This document shows positions 1 through 7,523 of a stretch of 46,829 bases of DNA, piece after piece; the stretch's first letter is position 1; each line of letters opens with the position of its first letter. The position numbers and the translations under genes were made by a program. The DNA comes from Bacillota bacterium. GTDB lineage: Bacteria; Bacillota; Clostridia; Oscillospirales; Acutalibacteraceae. The notes beneath the pieces were generated by a model. The model was not told where the DNA came from. It ran no database searches and worked only from the letters and a program-made list of their open reading frames with translations. The DNA is taken from NCBI GenBank assembly GCA_029008595.1, contig JAQXJH010000029.1, positions 1 to 46,829 of the forward strand, given 5' to 3'.

Positions 1-75
1 CTGCCGTTCAAGAAGATAGACATTGCGGAGCTGCAGAATACCCTTCAAAAAAACGGCGCGTTCCTCGGTATATGA
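1..75 (+). CDS. C-terminal tail of an unidentified protein (partial)
   Basis: Frame 1 is open from the window edge and ends with TGA at 73-75, giving a 24-residue tail (LPFKKIDIAELQNTLQKNGA...). It lies 115 bp before the next gene on the same strand. The peptide is too short to identify, and an open stretch of 24 codons can occur by chance. It could belong to the same sporulation-type gene group as the next two genes, but that is only inference. Confidence 0.35.
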   Translation: MPFKKIDIAELQNTLQKNGAFLGI

Positions 76-131
76 TTTTCCGTTCAGGGATAAAGCGAAG
101 GCCGGTTCCGCGGCCGCAGGCATCCGGGTGC

Positions 132-159
132 ACCCTTCTGCCGTTTTCATCATAATATA
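132..159 (+). promoter_or_regulatory. Candidate sigma-K-type (late mother-cell) promoter
   Basis: An AC at 132-133, 17 nt, then CATAATATA at 151-159 fits the Bacillus sigma-K pattern AC-N16/17-CATANNNTA. The expected start would be about 25 nt before the ATG at 191. No sigma-A -35/-10 pair is seen here. The sporulation-like genes behind it make the match more meaningful, but the motif is short. Confidence 0.4.
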
Positions 160-190
160 GTGGAAAACAGCGATGGAAAGGGAGAGGGGC

Positions 191-682
191 ATGAAGCAGC
201 AATGGTCACCGGAATCGGTGGAATGGTTCCGGCAGCAGGCAATGGATTTTGCGCGGCGTGCGGCTGCCGCACCGGAACCGGTTCCGGTCGGCGCAGAGGA
301 CATCCATACGGCGACGGAAGCAGAATACCGGGATTTTTTAAAAAGCCATCCGGCCAACGGAAGCCTGAAAGTGCAGGTCTATACGGCACGGGGAGCGCTT
401 CCGGTGGAAAAAGCGGAGGTCGAGATCGCAAAGCTTTTTTCCGGCAATGCGCGGATCCTGTATCAGGGTACAACAGATTCGTCAGGCATTTTAGAGGACA
501 TTGCCCTGCCGGCGCTGCCCGCATCCTACTCGCAGTCGCCGGATACCGCCGCGCAGAGCGGTACGGATTATCAGGTCTCTGTTTTTCACCCATCCTTTCG
601 GGAAAAAACCGCGATGAAGGTAACGATTTTTGATCAGATTCTGACGATCCTGCCGGTGTCGCTTCGCCCGCAGCAGCAATAA
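191..682 (+). CDS. Hypothetical protein with carboxypeptidase-regulatory-like (Ig-fold) domain, paired with SpoIID-like gene
   Basis: The product has 163 residues. I start it at ATG 191 because GGAGAGGGG lies just upstream; the ORF-track ATG at 173 has no ribosome site. An N-terminal helical part is followed at about residues 55-150 by a beta-rich segment (SLKVQVYTARGALPVEKAEV ... YQVSVFHPSF) that resembles CarboxypepD_reg/SpaA-like Ig folds. No signal peptide is visible. The stop lies 17 bp before the next gene, so the two are almost certainly one operon. Function is unknown. By association it may help place or assemble the peptidoglycan-binding partner during sporulation (inference). Confidence 0.6.
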   Translation: MKQQWSPESVEWFRQQAMDFARRAAAAPEPVPVGAEDIHTATEAEYRDFLKSHPANGSLKVQVYTARGALPVEKAEVEIAKLFSGNARILYQGTTDSSGILEDIALPALPASYSQSPDTAAQSGTDYQVSVFHPSFREKTAMKVTIFDQILTILPVSLRPQQQ

Positions 683-699
683 AAAGGGAGGGAAAAGCA

Positions 700-2040
700 G
701 TGCCGTATCCTGTTGTACCGGAAACGATCACCGTGCATCTGGGCAGGCCGGATCAGCCGGCAGAAAACGTCACGGTGCCGTTTGCCGATTATATCAAAAA
801 CGTTGCCTCCAGCGAGATTTATCCCACCTGGCCCGAAAACGCGATCCGGGCCAACCTGCTGGCGCAGATCTCCTATACGCTCAACCGGATCTATACCGAA
901 CATTACCGTAGCCGCGGGTATGACTTTGACGTGACCAATTCCACACAGTACGATCAGGCCTATGTGCCGGGAAGAGATGTTTTTGAAAATATCAGCCAAC
1001 TGACGGATGAGCTGTTCAATAATTATATTGTGCGGCAGGGCAATCTGGAACCGCTGTCCGCGCAGTTCTGCGACGGGGTCAGAGTTCAGTGCAGCGGCCT
1101 TTCGCAATGGGGCAGCGTAGATCTGGCGGACGAGGGCCTGCTGCCGTATCAGATTCTGCAGCACTATTACGGAGATGACATCGAGCTGGTGCAGAACGCG
1201 CCGGTGGGAGGGAATGTGCCCTCGTATCCGGGCGTTCCCCTCCGCCGGGGCGATACCAACGAGGAGATCCGCACGATCAAACGGGAACTGAACCGGATCG
1301 GGAAAAATTATCCCTCCATTCCGCCGATCACGGAACCCAACGATACGTTCGACCTGCAGACCGAGGATGCGGTGCGCGCCTTCCAGCGCATTTTTAATCT
1401 GACGCCGGACGGCGTCGTCGGAAAATCGACATGGTATAAGCTGAAGGAGATTTATAACGGTGTCAAACGGCTTTCGGAACTGACCAGCGAAGGGCTGACG
1501 ATTTCGGAGGCGCAGAGAAAATTTCCGAAGCTTCTCCGGTTCGGCGATACCGGGGATCCGGTTCGTGTCATTCAGTATTTTCTTGCGTTTTTGGGCTTTT
1601 TTATTCCGGAACTGCCGCAGATCGCGATCACCGGACAATTCGATGAAAACACCCGCGATGCCGTGCTGACTTTTCAGAACCGCTACGGCCTGACGGTGGA
1701 CGGCATCGTCGGTCGGAATACCTGGAACAAGATCCGGGAGGTCTATCAGGAGGTCGCCGCGGACCTGCCTGCCGAATACAGAAGCCTTCTGGAGGATGTT
1801 TTCCCCGGCAGAGATCTCGCGCTGAACGAAAAAGGGCCGGACGTTGCGCATATGCAGGCGTATCTGAAACAAATCGCGGAAAGCGATCCGTCCATTCCTC
1901 CGGTGGAGGTGACCGGAGTCTATGACGAGGCGACACAGGCGGCGGTGCGCGAACTGGAAAAACAGCTTGGCCTTGAACCGAACGGAGTGATCGGCGCGCT
2001 GACGTGGAGCGCGATCATCATGCGCGCACGCGGCCTCTGA
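700..2040 (+). CDS. SpoIID-like protein with three peptidoglycan-binding domains
   Basis: The product has 446 residues and starts at GTG 700, with GGGAGG 7 nt upstream. Residues 1-165 look like a SpoIID/amidase-enhancer fold: the EIYPTWPENAIRANLLAQ segment corresponds to the SpoIID E-x-P-x-W-P-x-E-A-x-x-A-Q helix and keeps the glutamate. GLSQWGSVDLADEGLLPYQI followed by HYYG corresponds to the SpoIID C-terminal GMSQxGA...YYG motif. Three PG_binding_1 repeats follow, at about 180-255, 270-350 and 365-445, each with a D-G-(V/I)-(V/I)-G-xxTW core or a close variant. SpoIID proteins cut glycan strands during engulfment; related proteins with these repeats act on the spore cortex. No signal peptide is seen, so it may work in the mother cell or use an unusual export route. 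The exact enzymatic role is inferred. Confidence 0.75.
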   Translation: MPYPVVPETITVHLGRPDQPAENVTVPFADYIKNVASSEIYPTWPENAIRANLLAQISYTLNRIYTEHYRSRGYDFDVTNSTQYDQAYVPGRDVFENISQLTDELFNNYIVRQGNLEPLSAQFCDGVRVQCSGLSQWGSVDLADEGLLPYQILQHYYGDDIELVQNAPVGGNVPSYPGVPLRRGDTNEEIRTIKRELNRIGKNYPSIPPITEPNDTFDLQTEDAVRAFQRIFNLTPDGVVGKSTWYKLKEIYNGVKRLSELTSEGLTISEAQRKFPKLLRFGDTGDPVRVIQYFLAFLGFFIPELPQIAITGQFDENTRDAVLTFQNRYGLTVDGIVGRNTWNKIREVYQEVAADLPAEYRSLLEDVFPGRDLALNEKGPDVAHMQAYLKQIAESDPSIPPVEVTGVYDEATQAAVRELEKQLGLEPNGVIGALTWSAIIMRARGL

Positions 2041-2071
2041 AAATGTGCAGTCGGGGAAACGGTCACAGGGA

Positions 2072-2101
2072 TTGACTTTGTTGCTTCGAGTATACTATAA
2101 T
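2072..2101 (+). promoter_or_regulatory. Sigma-A promoter of the Crp/Fnr-family regulator
   Basis: TTGACT (2072-2077), 18 nt, TATAAT (2096-2101). A second overlapping TATAAT lies at 2101-2106. Transcription should begin near 2108. Confidence 0.7.
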
Positions 2102-2115
2102 ATAATCGTCTCTAC

Positions 2116-2129
2116 GTTGTTTTTACAAC
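2116..2129 (+). promoter_or_regulatory. Candidate Crp/Fnr operator, site 1 (GTTGT-N4-ACAAC)
   Basis: This is a perfect inverted repeat, GTTGT-TTTT-ACAAC, centred at about +15 of the predicted transcript. The geometry, two 5-bp arms and a 4-bp gap, is that of FNR-type sites. The position just downstream of the start suggests the regulator represses itself. A near-identical site lies at 2879-2892. Confidence 0.5.
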
Positions 2130-2205
2130 ATGATACGATATTTGTGCTTCCGGTTCAGGCGGTCGTCCGACCGGCGGTTCCGGCGGGCGCAGGAGGATGC
2201 AGAAA

Positions 2206-2865
2206 ATGAAACCGGAATCCGGACTGCCGTATGGGGCCGCGCTGTTCTGCGGGATCGAACCGGCAGAGCAGCAGAAATTGCTTCGCTGCATGGCGGCCGT
2301 GCGGCGAAGCTATGACAAAGGCGAATACATTTTTTCTGCCGGTGAAAGCGCGGGGCGGATCGGGCTGCTGCTGAGCGGCTGCGTCTGCGTCGTAAAGGAG
2401 GATTACTGGGGGAACCGGTCGATCCTGACGAGGATCACGGCGGGAGAACTGTTTGGCGAAACCTTTGCCTGCAGCGGAAGAGAAAAGCTGCCGGTCAGCG
2501 TTGTCAGTACGGAAAAATCGGACGTGCTTCTGCTGGATTACGCCAGATTGATGAACACCTGCCCAACGGCCTGCGGCTGCCACACAAAGGTGATCCGCAA
2601 CCTGGTGCGGGAGCTGGCGGAAAAGAGCGTCCGGCTGACCGAAAAAATGGAGCATGCGCTGCGCCGGACGACAAAAGAAAAGCTGCTGTCGTACCTTTCG
2701 GCCGAAGCGGAACGGGCGGGCAGCTCCAGCTTTTCCATTCCGTTCAACCGGCAGGAGCTGGCGGATTTTCTGGCTGTGGACCGCAGCGCGATGTCGGCGG
2801 AGCTTTGCCGTCTGCGGGACCGGGGCATTCTGGAATTCAGCAAAAATCGGTTTCGTTTATTGTAA
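2206..2865 (+). CDS. Crp/Fnr-family transcriptional regulator
   Basis: The product has 219 residues starting MKPESGLPYG. The ORF-track ATG at 2197 directly abuts AGGAGG, so ATG 2206, 9 nt behind it, is the better start. Residues about 15-130 form a cyclic-nucleotide-binding-like beta barrel (FCGIEPAEQQKLL ... GELFGETFACSGREKLPVSV). Residues about 140-219 form the winged helix, with the recognition region NRQELADFLAVDRSAMSAEL. An N-terminal FNR Fe-S cluster motif is not evident, although some cysteines are present (GCVCVV, TCPTACGC). The effector is unknown. It sits ahead of a flavodiiron protein and rubredoxin and probably senses oxygen, NO or redox state to control them; a matching inverted repeat upstream of both genes supports this. 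Confidence 0.9.
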   Translation: MKPESGLPYGAALFCGIEPAEQQKLLRCMAAVRRSYDKGEYIFSAGESAGRIGLLLSGCVCVVKEDYWGNRSILTRITAGELFGETFACSGREKLPVSVVSTEKSDVLLLDYARLMNTCPTACGCHTKVIRNLVRELAEKSVRLTEKMEHALRRTTKEKLLSYLSAEAERAGSSSFSIPFNRQELADFLAVDRSAMSAELCRLRDRGILEFSKNRFRLL

Positions 2866-2878
2866 ACTTTTTGAAAAC

Positions 2879-2892
2879 GTTGCAAAAACAAC
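2879..2892 (+). promoter_or_regulatory. Candidate Crp/Fnr operator, site 2 (GTTGC-N4-ACAAC)
   Basis: GTTGC-AAAA-ACAAC matches site 1 (2116-2129) at 9 of 10 arm positions. Its centre (2885.5) lies about 41.5 bp before the transcript start predicted from TACAAT at 2915-2920. This is the classical class II position for Crp/Fnr activators, and no good -35 box is present. Confidence 0.5.
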
Positions 2893-2900
2893 AGAAAAGC

Positions 2901-2920
2901 CATGAGAATCATGATACAAT
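2901..2920 (+). promoter_or_regulatory. Promoter core of the flavodiiron gene
   Basis: TACAAT at 2915-2920 is the -10 box. The region 17 nt upstream has no TTGACA-like box, as expected of an activator-dependent promoter. A second small inverted repeat, CATGA-GAA-TCATG (2901-2913), sits between the operator and the -10 and may bind a further regulator. Confidence 0.45.
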
Positions 2921-3026
2921 AAGACTATCGGGTTCTGACTGCTTCTCTGCAGGCGGCAGCGGCTGATCCTTCTGCCGGGAAGAAACGGCCGTGCGGCCGG
3001 ACGTATGAATTTTGGAGGGAATGTTG

Positions 3027-4868
3027 ATGTATTGCGTAAAAAAAATCAGCAGCGATCTTTGCTGGGTCGGCGGAAACGACCGCAGGCTGGCGCTGTTTGA
3101 AAACGTGTTTCCCGTGGAGCGCGGCGTTTCTTACAACGCCTATCTGCTCACAGACGAAAAAACCGTATTGCTGGATACGGTTGACCGCTCGGTGAGCCAT
3201 CAGTTTTTTGAAAATCTGGCGTACGCGCTGAACGGCCGCCCGCTCGACTATGTCATTGTCAACCACATGGAGCCGGATCACTGCGCAACGCTGGACGAGT
3301 TGATCCTGCGTCATCCGGAAACCAGAATCGTCTGCAATGCCAAAACGCTGGCGATGATCCGCCAGTTTTTTACCTTTGAAACGGATTCGCGCACACAGCT
3401 GGTCAAGGAAGGCGATACGCTGGTTACCGGGCGCCATACGCTGACGTTTGTCATGGCGCCGATGGTGCATTGGCCGGAAGTCATGGTCACCTACGACTGC
3501 ACGGACAAGATCCTGTTTTCGGCGGATGCGTTCGGAACCTTCGGCGCGCTGGGCGGCAATCTGTTTGCGGACGAAGTCAATTTTGCTGCGGATTGGCTGC
3601 CGGATGCCCGCCGCTATTATACGAACATCGTCGGAAAATATGGAACACAGGTTCAGGCTCTGCTGAAAAAGGCTGCCGGGCTTGAGATCGGAATGATCTG
3701 CCCGCTGCACGGGCCGGTCTGGCGCAAGAATATCGGCTGGTTTGTGGAAAAGTATCAGCAGTGGAGCCGCTATCAGCCGGAGGAGACGGCCCTGATGATC
3801 GCGTACGCTTCCGTTTACGGCGACACGGAAAACGCTGCCGAGATCCTGGCCGGAAAACTTGCCGAACGCGGCGTGCGCGACGTCAGGCTCTATGACGTTT
3901 CGGTCACGCATCCGTCGGTCATCGTGGCCGAAGCCTTCCGCTGCAGCCATCTGGTCTTTGCTTCCACCACCTACAACGCGGGCATCTTCTGCAATATGGA
4001 GACCGCGCTGCTCGATCTGAAGGCGCATAATCTGCAGAACCGCACCGTTGCGCTGATCGAAAACGGTTCCTGGGCGGCAACGTCCGGCGGGCTGATGAAG
4101 GGTATCTTTGATTCGATGAAAAACATGACCGTGCTGCCCCAGACCGTCAGCATCCGCTCTGCCCTGCGGGAAGAGCAGCTTGCAGAGCTGGACGCAATGG
4201 CCGACGCGATCGTCGCTTCGATGCCTGTCCCGGCGCCCGTTTCCCACGAGGAAAAAATCGAGCAGAATGCGATGTTCAAGCTTTCCTACGGGCTGTTCGT
4301 CCTTTCCGCACAGGGCAAAGGCGGGGACAACGCCTGCATTATCAACACGGCAATGCAGGTGACGGATTCGCCGAAACGCATTACGATCGCCGTGAACAAA
4401 GCGAATCTGACGCATGATCTGATCGCGGAGGACGGAAAATTCACGCTTTCGGTGCTTTCGCAGGATGCGCCGTTTGCCGTCTTTGAACGGTTCGGTTTTC
4501 AGAGCGGGCGCACAGCCGATAAATTTGCCGGTTTCGATCCGGTCGCCCGTGCCGAAAACGGCCTGCTGTATCTGACTGAGTTTGCCAATGCGTTTATTTC
4601 CGCCCGGGTGGTCTCTTCGGAGGACTGCGGCACCCACACGGTCTTTACGGCTGAGGTGACGGAGGCAAAGGTGCTTTCGGCGGTACCGTCGGTGACCTAT
4701 GAATATTATTTTTCCAGCATCAAGCCGAAGCCTCAGCCGCCGGAGGGCAGCAAAAAAGGCTTTGTCTGCCGGATCTGCGGCTATGTTTACGAAGGAGAAA
4801 CGCTGCCGTCCGATTTTATCTGTCCGCTGTGCAAGCACGGTGCGGAGGATTTTGAACCGCTGCAGTAA
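3027..4868 (+). CDS. Multidomain flavodiiron protein (oxygen/nitric oxide reductase) with flavin reductase and rubredoxin domains
   Basis: The product has 613 residues starting MYCVKKISSD. ATG 3027 is 7 nt behind GGAGGGA; the ORF-track TTG at 3012 overlaps the ribosome site. Residues 1-245 are a metallo-beta-lactamase-like domain with the diiron ligand motif H80-x-E82-x-D84-H85 (NHMEPDH), then H in APMVHW, D in SADAFG and H in CPLHGP. A flavodoxin domain (YASVYGDTENAAE) spans about 255-395, a flavin-reductase-like domain (AMFKLSYGLFVLSAQ) about 415-565, and a C-terminal rubredoxin about 575-613 with CRIC and CPLC. The cysteine pairs are closer together than in ordinary rubredoxin. Such enzymes reduce O2 to water or NO to N2O in the cytoplasm. 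Fusing reductase and rubredoxin should let NAD(P)H electrons reach the diiron site in one chain. A free rubredoxin follows 51 bp later. Confidence 0.93.
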   Translation: MYCVKKISSDLCWVGGNDRRLALFENVFPVERGVSYNAYLLTDEKTVLLDTVDRSVSHQFFENLAYALNGRPLDYVIVNHMEPDHCATLDELILRHPETRIVCNAKTLAMIRQFFTFETDSRTQLVKEGDTLVTGRHTLTFVMAPMVHWPEVMVTYDCTDKILFSADAFGTFGALGGNLFADEVNFAADWLPDARRYYTNIVGKYGTQVQALLKKAAGLEIGMICPLHGPVWRKNIGWFVEKYQQWSRYQPEETALMIAYASVYGDTENAAEILAGKLAERGVRDVRLYDVSVTHPSVIVAEAFRCSHLVFASTTYNAGIFCNMETALLDLKAHNLQNRTVALIENGSWAATSGGLMKGIFDSMKNMTVLPQTVSIRSALREEQLAELDAMADAIVASMPVPAPVSHEEKIEQNAMFKLSYGLFVLSAQGKGGDNACIINTAMQVTDSPKRITIAVNKANLTHDLIAEDGKFTLSVLSQDAPFAVFERFGFQSGRTADKFAGFDPVARAENGLLYLTEFANAFISARVVSSEDCGTHTVFTAEVTEAKVLSAVPSVTYEYYFSSIKPKPQPPEGSKKGFVCRICGYVYEGETLPSDFICPLCKHGAEDFEPLQ

Positions 4869-4919
4869 CGGCGCCGGTAAGGCTGCCGGCTGAAATATTA
4901 CGGAAAGGAGGCGAAAACA

Positions 4920-5078
4920 ATGAAAAAATATGTCTGCGATATCTGCGGCTATGTTTATGACGAACAGGCCGGGGATCCGGAAAACGGAATTGCTCCGGGC
5001 ACCAAATGGGAAGATCTTCCCGATGATTTTGTCTGCCCGCTGTGCGGCGTCGGAAAGGACAGCTTCAGCGAAGAATAA
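4920..5078 (+). CDS. rub: Rubredoxin
   Basis: The product has 52 residues and is too short for the supplied ORF track. ATG 4920 lies behind GGAAAGGAGG. The protein [20 protein letters not shown]... has the two iron-binding loops CDICGY and CPLCGV with full-length rubredoxin spacing, plus the usual DDFVCPLC stretch. It is a one-electron carrier in the cytoplasm. It follows the flavodiiron gene with no terminator between them, so it probably supplies electrons to that enzyme or to peroxide-reducing partners. Confidence 0.95.
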   Translation: MKKYVCDICGYVYDEQAGDPENGIAPGTKWEDLPDDFVCPLCGVGKDSFSEE

Positions 5079-5104
5079 GTTTTTTCTTCCGTTTTTCTGC
5101 TTTG

Positions 5105-5110
5105 TATAAT
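5105..5110 (+). promoter_or_regulatory. Possible -10 box ahead of the four-helix protein
   Basis: TATAAT stands alone at 5105-5110, 57 bp before the next ATG, with no recognisable -35 box 16-18 nt upstream. It could give that gene its own weak or activated promoter, or be chance in a T-rich gap. Confidence 0.3.
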
Positions 5111-5166
5111 TTTCGTTTTCAGGTGCCAAACTAACGGCAAATGAAAAAACGAAGGGGATCAGAACC

Positions 5167-5607
5167 ATGGAGACGCAGAAAAACGATACCGCTGAATTGC
5201 TGAAGGAGTGCAGCGCAGGGTCCAAAATGGCTGTTGACGCGATCGATCAGATTTTGCCGATGACAGAAGGCGAAAGCCTGCGCCGGCTGCTGAGCGACAG
5301 CAAGCAGAAGCACACGATCCTGGGCGAAAAGATCCACAAGGAGCTGGCAGAAAACGGCCAGCGGGAGGAAGACCCGCCCGCAATGGCCAAGGCGATGGCT
5401 CATGTAACGACTTCGGTCAAAATGATGCTCAACGGTGATGACCATCAGGTGGCCGGCATTATCACCGACGGATGCAATATGGGGATCAAGTCGCTGCACG
5501 AGTATCTCAACCAATACCGGGGCGCTGCGCCGGAAGCGAGAAAGCTGGCCGGAGAGCTGGCAGATCTGGAAGCTTCTCTGATGGAGGATCTGCAGCCGTA
5601 TCTGTAA
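5167..5607 (+). CDS. Four-helix (ferritin-like) protein of unknown function
   Basis: The product has 146 residues, almost entirely helical by composition (KNDTAELLKECSAGSKMAVD ... GIKSLHEYLNQY). It resembles small DUF2383/ferritin-like bundles common in Clostridia. I cannot see a full set of E-x-x-H diiron ligands, so an iron-binding role is not shown. AAGGGG lies ahead of ATG 5167. It follows rubredoxin on the same strand and ends in a strong terminator, so it probably closes the oxidative-stress block. The function is unknown. Confidence 0.7.
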   Translation: METQKNDTAELLKECSAGSKMAVDAIDQILPMTEGESLRRLLSDSKQKHTILGEKIHKELAENGQREEDPPAMAKAMAHVTTSVKMMLNGDDHQVAGIITDGCNMGIKSLHEYLNQYRGAAPEARKLAGELADLEASLMEDLQPYL

Positions 5608-5631
5608 TTCAAAAGGTTTCCCGAATGCGAA

Positions 5632-5678
5632 AACACCCGCGAAAGCGTGATGCACGCTTCTTTTGCGGGTGTTTTTTT
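5632..5678 (+). terminator. Intrinsic terminator after the flavodiiron/rubredoxin block
   Basis: AACACCCGC and an inner GAAAGCGTG arm pair with CACGCTTC and GCGGGTGTT, followed by seven T. Confidence 0.85.
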
Positions 5679-5705
5679 GCGTGCTGCCCCGTTTTTGCAG
5701 AAAAA

Positions 5706-5735
5706 TTGACAATTCCCTCGCGATGCGGCTATAAT
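5706..5735 (+). promoter_or_regulatory. Strong sigma-A promoter
   Basis: Consensus TTGACA (5706-5711), 18 nt, consensus TATAAT (5730-5735), placed 49 bp before ATG 5784. Confidence 0.8.
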
Positions 5736-5783
5736 AATACTGTTTACCGAAAGAGATCTCAAATGAAAACGGAGGGATTTGCA

Positions 5784-6203
5784 ATGCAGCTGCAGGAAGC
5801 GCAGGAAATCGTCCGGAACGCCTGCCGAATCCTGCTGATTGCCGGGGGCGGGATCCTGATTTATCTCGGGATCCTGAAATGGCGGTACCCATGGGGAAGG
5901 AAGCTCCGTGTGGATGCCGAGATCCTCGGCTTTTTGGCAGAGTACAATGGCAAAGGAGCGCTTTCGTGCCCGGTGGTGAACCTTGGCGAAAACGGCGAGC
6001 TTCGGCCTGTCGCGGTGCAGTCGCTGAAAGCGCGCTGGAAGCAGCAGCCGGGGCAGACAATACCGGTCTGCTTTTTTCCGGGGGATTTTTCTCATGTTGC
6101 GCTGGCGGAGAAAAGAGGACAAAAGGGATTTGCTGCGGTGCAGATTCTCTGCGGAGCTGCAATGGTATTGGGGTTTGGTCTTCGGCTGCTCGGAAAAGGA
6201 TAA
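5784..6203 (+). CDS. Small membrane protein, DUF3592-like
   Basis: The product has 139 residues starting MQLQEAQEIV. GGAGGGA lies 6 nt upstream; an earlier in-frame ATG at 5763 lacks a ribosome site and the ORF-track start at 5472 is inside the previous gene. One membrane segment lies at about 20-38 (ILLIAGGGILIYLGIL) and one at about 115-137 (AVQILCGAAMVLGFGLRLL). A soluble beta-rich middle (DAEILGFLAEYNGKGALSCP) resembles the DUF3592 extracytoplasmic domain. Function is unknown. A strong promoter drives it and probably the two FAD-protein genes behind it. Confidence 0.65.
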   Translation: MQLQEAQEIVRNACRILLIAGGGILIYLGILKWRYPWGRKLRVDAEILGFLAEYNGKGALSCPVVNLGENGELRPVAVQSLKARWKQQPGQTIPVCFFPGDFSHVALAEKRGQKGFAAVQILCGAAMVLGFGLRLLGKG

Positions 6204-6245
6204 GCCCGAAGTCTGAACAAAAGAGGAGAAAGGACGGAACAGGCG

Positions 6246-7514
6246 ATGCATCTGAAAGAGGAGCCGTTCGGTGTTGCGGTCATCGGCGGCGGAGCATCCG
6301 GTCTGGCGGCGGCGGTCAGTGCGGCGCGGCAGAATCCCCGCGGCGGCGTGGTGCTGCTGGAAAAGCAGGATCGTGTGGGCAAAAAGCTGCTGGCAACGGG
6401 CAACGGCCGCTGCAATCTGAGCAACCGCTTTGCGCAGCAGGAGCGTTGCTATTTCGGTGACAGCGCTTTTGCGCGGCGCGTGCTGCAGTCGGTTTCTCCG
6501 GCAGAAACACTTGACTTTTTCCGCTCTCTCGGTCTGGAAACGTTTGAGGAGGAGGAAGGCCGGGTCTACCCCTGCGGGGAACAGGCGTCCGCAGTGCTGG
6601 ATCTGCTGCGGGCGGGCGCGGCCGGCTGCGGCGTAACGGAGGAAACGGAATTCCCGGTGGAATCCGCAGAGGTGCGCGGCGGCCTGTTTTTGGTGCACGG
6701 AGCGGCAAAAACGATCTCCGCGCGCAGGCTGGTGGTCGCCTGCGGCGGTGCGGCTGCCCCTTCGCTGGGCGGAACCATGAGCGGGTATGAGCTGCTCGGC
6801 GCATTCGGTCACAGGCGGACAAGGATTTTTGCGGCGCTGTGCCCGATCCGGACAGAGGAAGCGCTGGTTCGTCCGTTGAAGGGCGTTCGCTGCAAGGCGA
6901 AGGTGACGCTGCTGGCCGACGGAGAACCGGTTGCGTCGGAACGGGGAGAGGTGCAGTTTGCGCAGGGAGCGCTTTCCGGCATCTGTGTATTTCAGCTTTC
7001 GCGGTTTGCCGGGGAATTCTTTACGGCAGGCACCGTATGCGGCAAAAGGCGCCGGTCGCTTTCGCTTTCCCTCGCTTTGCTGGAGCGGACGGAGCGGGAG
7101 GTGTCCGCCTTGCTGCAGAACCGCCGCAGGCTGCTGCGGAGTCTGCCTGCGGAACAGTTTCTGACCGGCCTGTTTCATAAGAAGATCGGCTTCGAGCTGC
7201 TTCGCACCGTTGTGCAGAAGCCATCGGGCAAAACGGTGGGGGAATTGAGCGACGGTGAACTGGCAGCGCTCGGCAGGCTGATCTGTGACTGGCGCTTCCC
7301 GGTCACAGGCGCGTCCGGTTTTGCACAGGCGCAGGTGACGGCAGGCGGCGTGGAAACCGGCGGATTTTCTCCGCTGACCATGGAATCCGTATACGTTCCG
7401 GGGCTGTTCGCCTGCGGTGAGGTTCTCAACGTGGACGGTCTCTGCGGCGGATACAATTTACAATGGGCGTGGAGCAGCGGCATTCTGGCCGGGCGCACGG
7501 CAGGAAAGGCGTGA
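6246..7514 (+). CDS. NAD(P)/FAD-dependent oxidoreductase, HI0933/BaiN family
   Basis: The product has 422 residues. It has an N-terminal Rossmann fold, GVAVIGGGASGLAAAVSA, the family signature GKKLLATGNGRCNLSN at about 45-60, and a C-terminal GLFACGEVLNVDGLCGGYNL that closes the FAD site. These are hallmarks of the HI0933-like flavoproteins (COG2081), which include BaiN of bile-acid-dehydroxylating clostridia. Most members have no proven substrate, so I do not assign one. It runs 42 bp behind the small membrane protein and 9 bp ahead of a second FAD protein. Confidence 0.85.
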   Translation: MHLKEEPFGVAVIGGGASGLAAAVSAARQNPRGGVVLLEKQDRVGKKLLATGNGRCNLSNRFAQQERCYFGDSAFARRVLQSVSPAETLDFFRSLGLETFEEEEGRVYPCGEQASAVLDLLRAGAAGCGVTEETEFPVESAEVRGGLFLVHGAAKTISARRLVVACGGAAAPSLGGTMSGYELLGAFGHRRTRIFAALCPIRTEEALVRPLKGVRCKAKVTLLADGEPVASERGEVQFAQGALSGICVFQLSRFAGEFFTAGTVCGKRRRSLSLSLALLERTEREVSALLQNRRRLLRSLPAEQFLTGLFHKKIGFELLRTVVQKPSGKTVGELSDGELAALGRLICDWRFPVTGASGFAQAQVTAGGVETGGFSPLTMESVYVPGLFACGEVLNVDGLCGGYNLQWAWSSGILAGRTAGKA

Positions 7515-7523
7515 AAGGAACCG

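Noticed and set aside
2925-5225. 766-aa minus-strand ORF opposite the flavodiiron gene, and similar long antisense ORFs (for example 634-1872, 5445-7178, 16713-18620, 42461-44356)
   Set aside because: They lack ribosome sites and domain motifs and are rich in Arg, His, Gln and Ala, as expected of frames opposite GC-rich genes that have clear motifs.
5472-5783. N-terminal extension of the small membrane protein (ORF track start 5472)
   Set aside because: It overlaps the upstream gene, crosses a terminator and a consensus promoter, and lacks a ribosome site; ATG 5784 has one.
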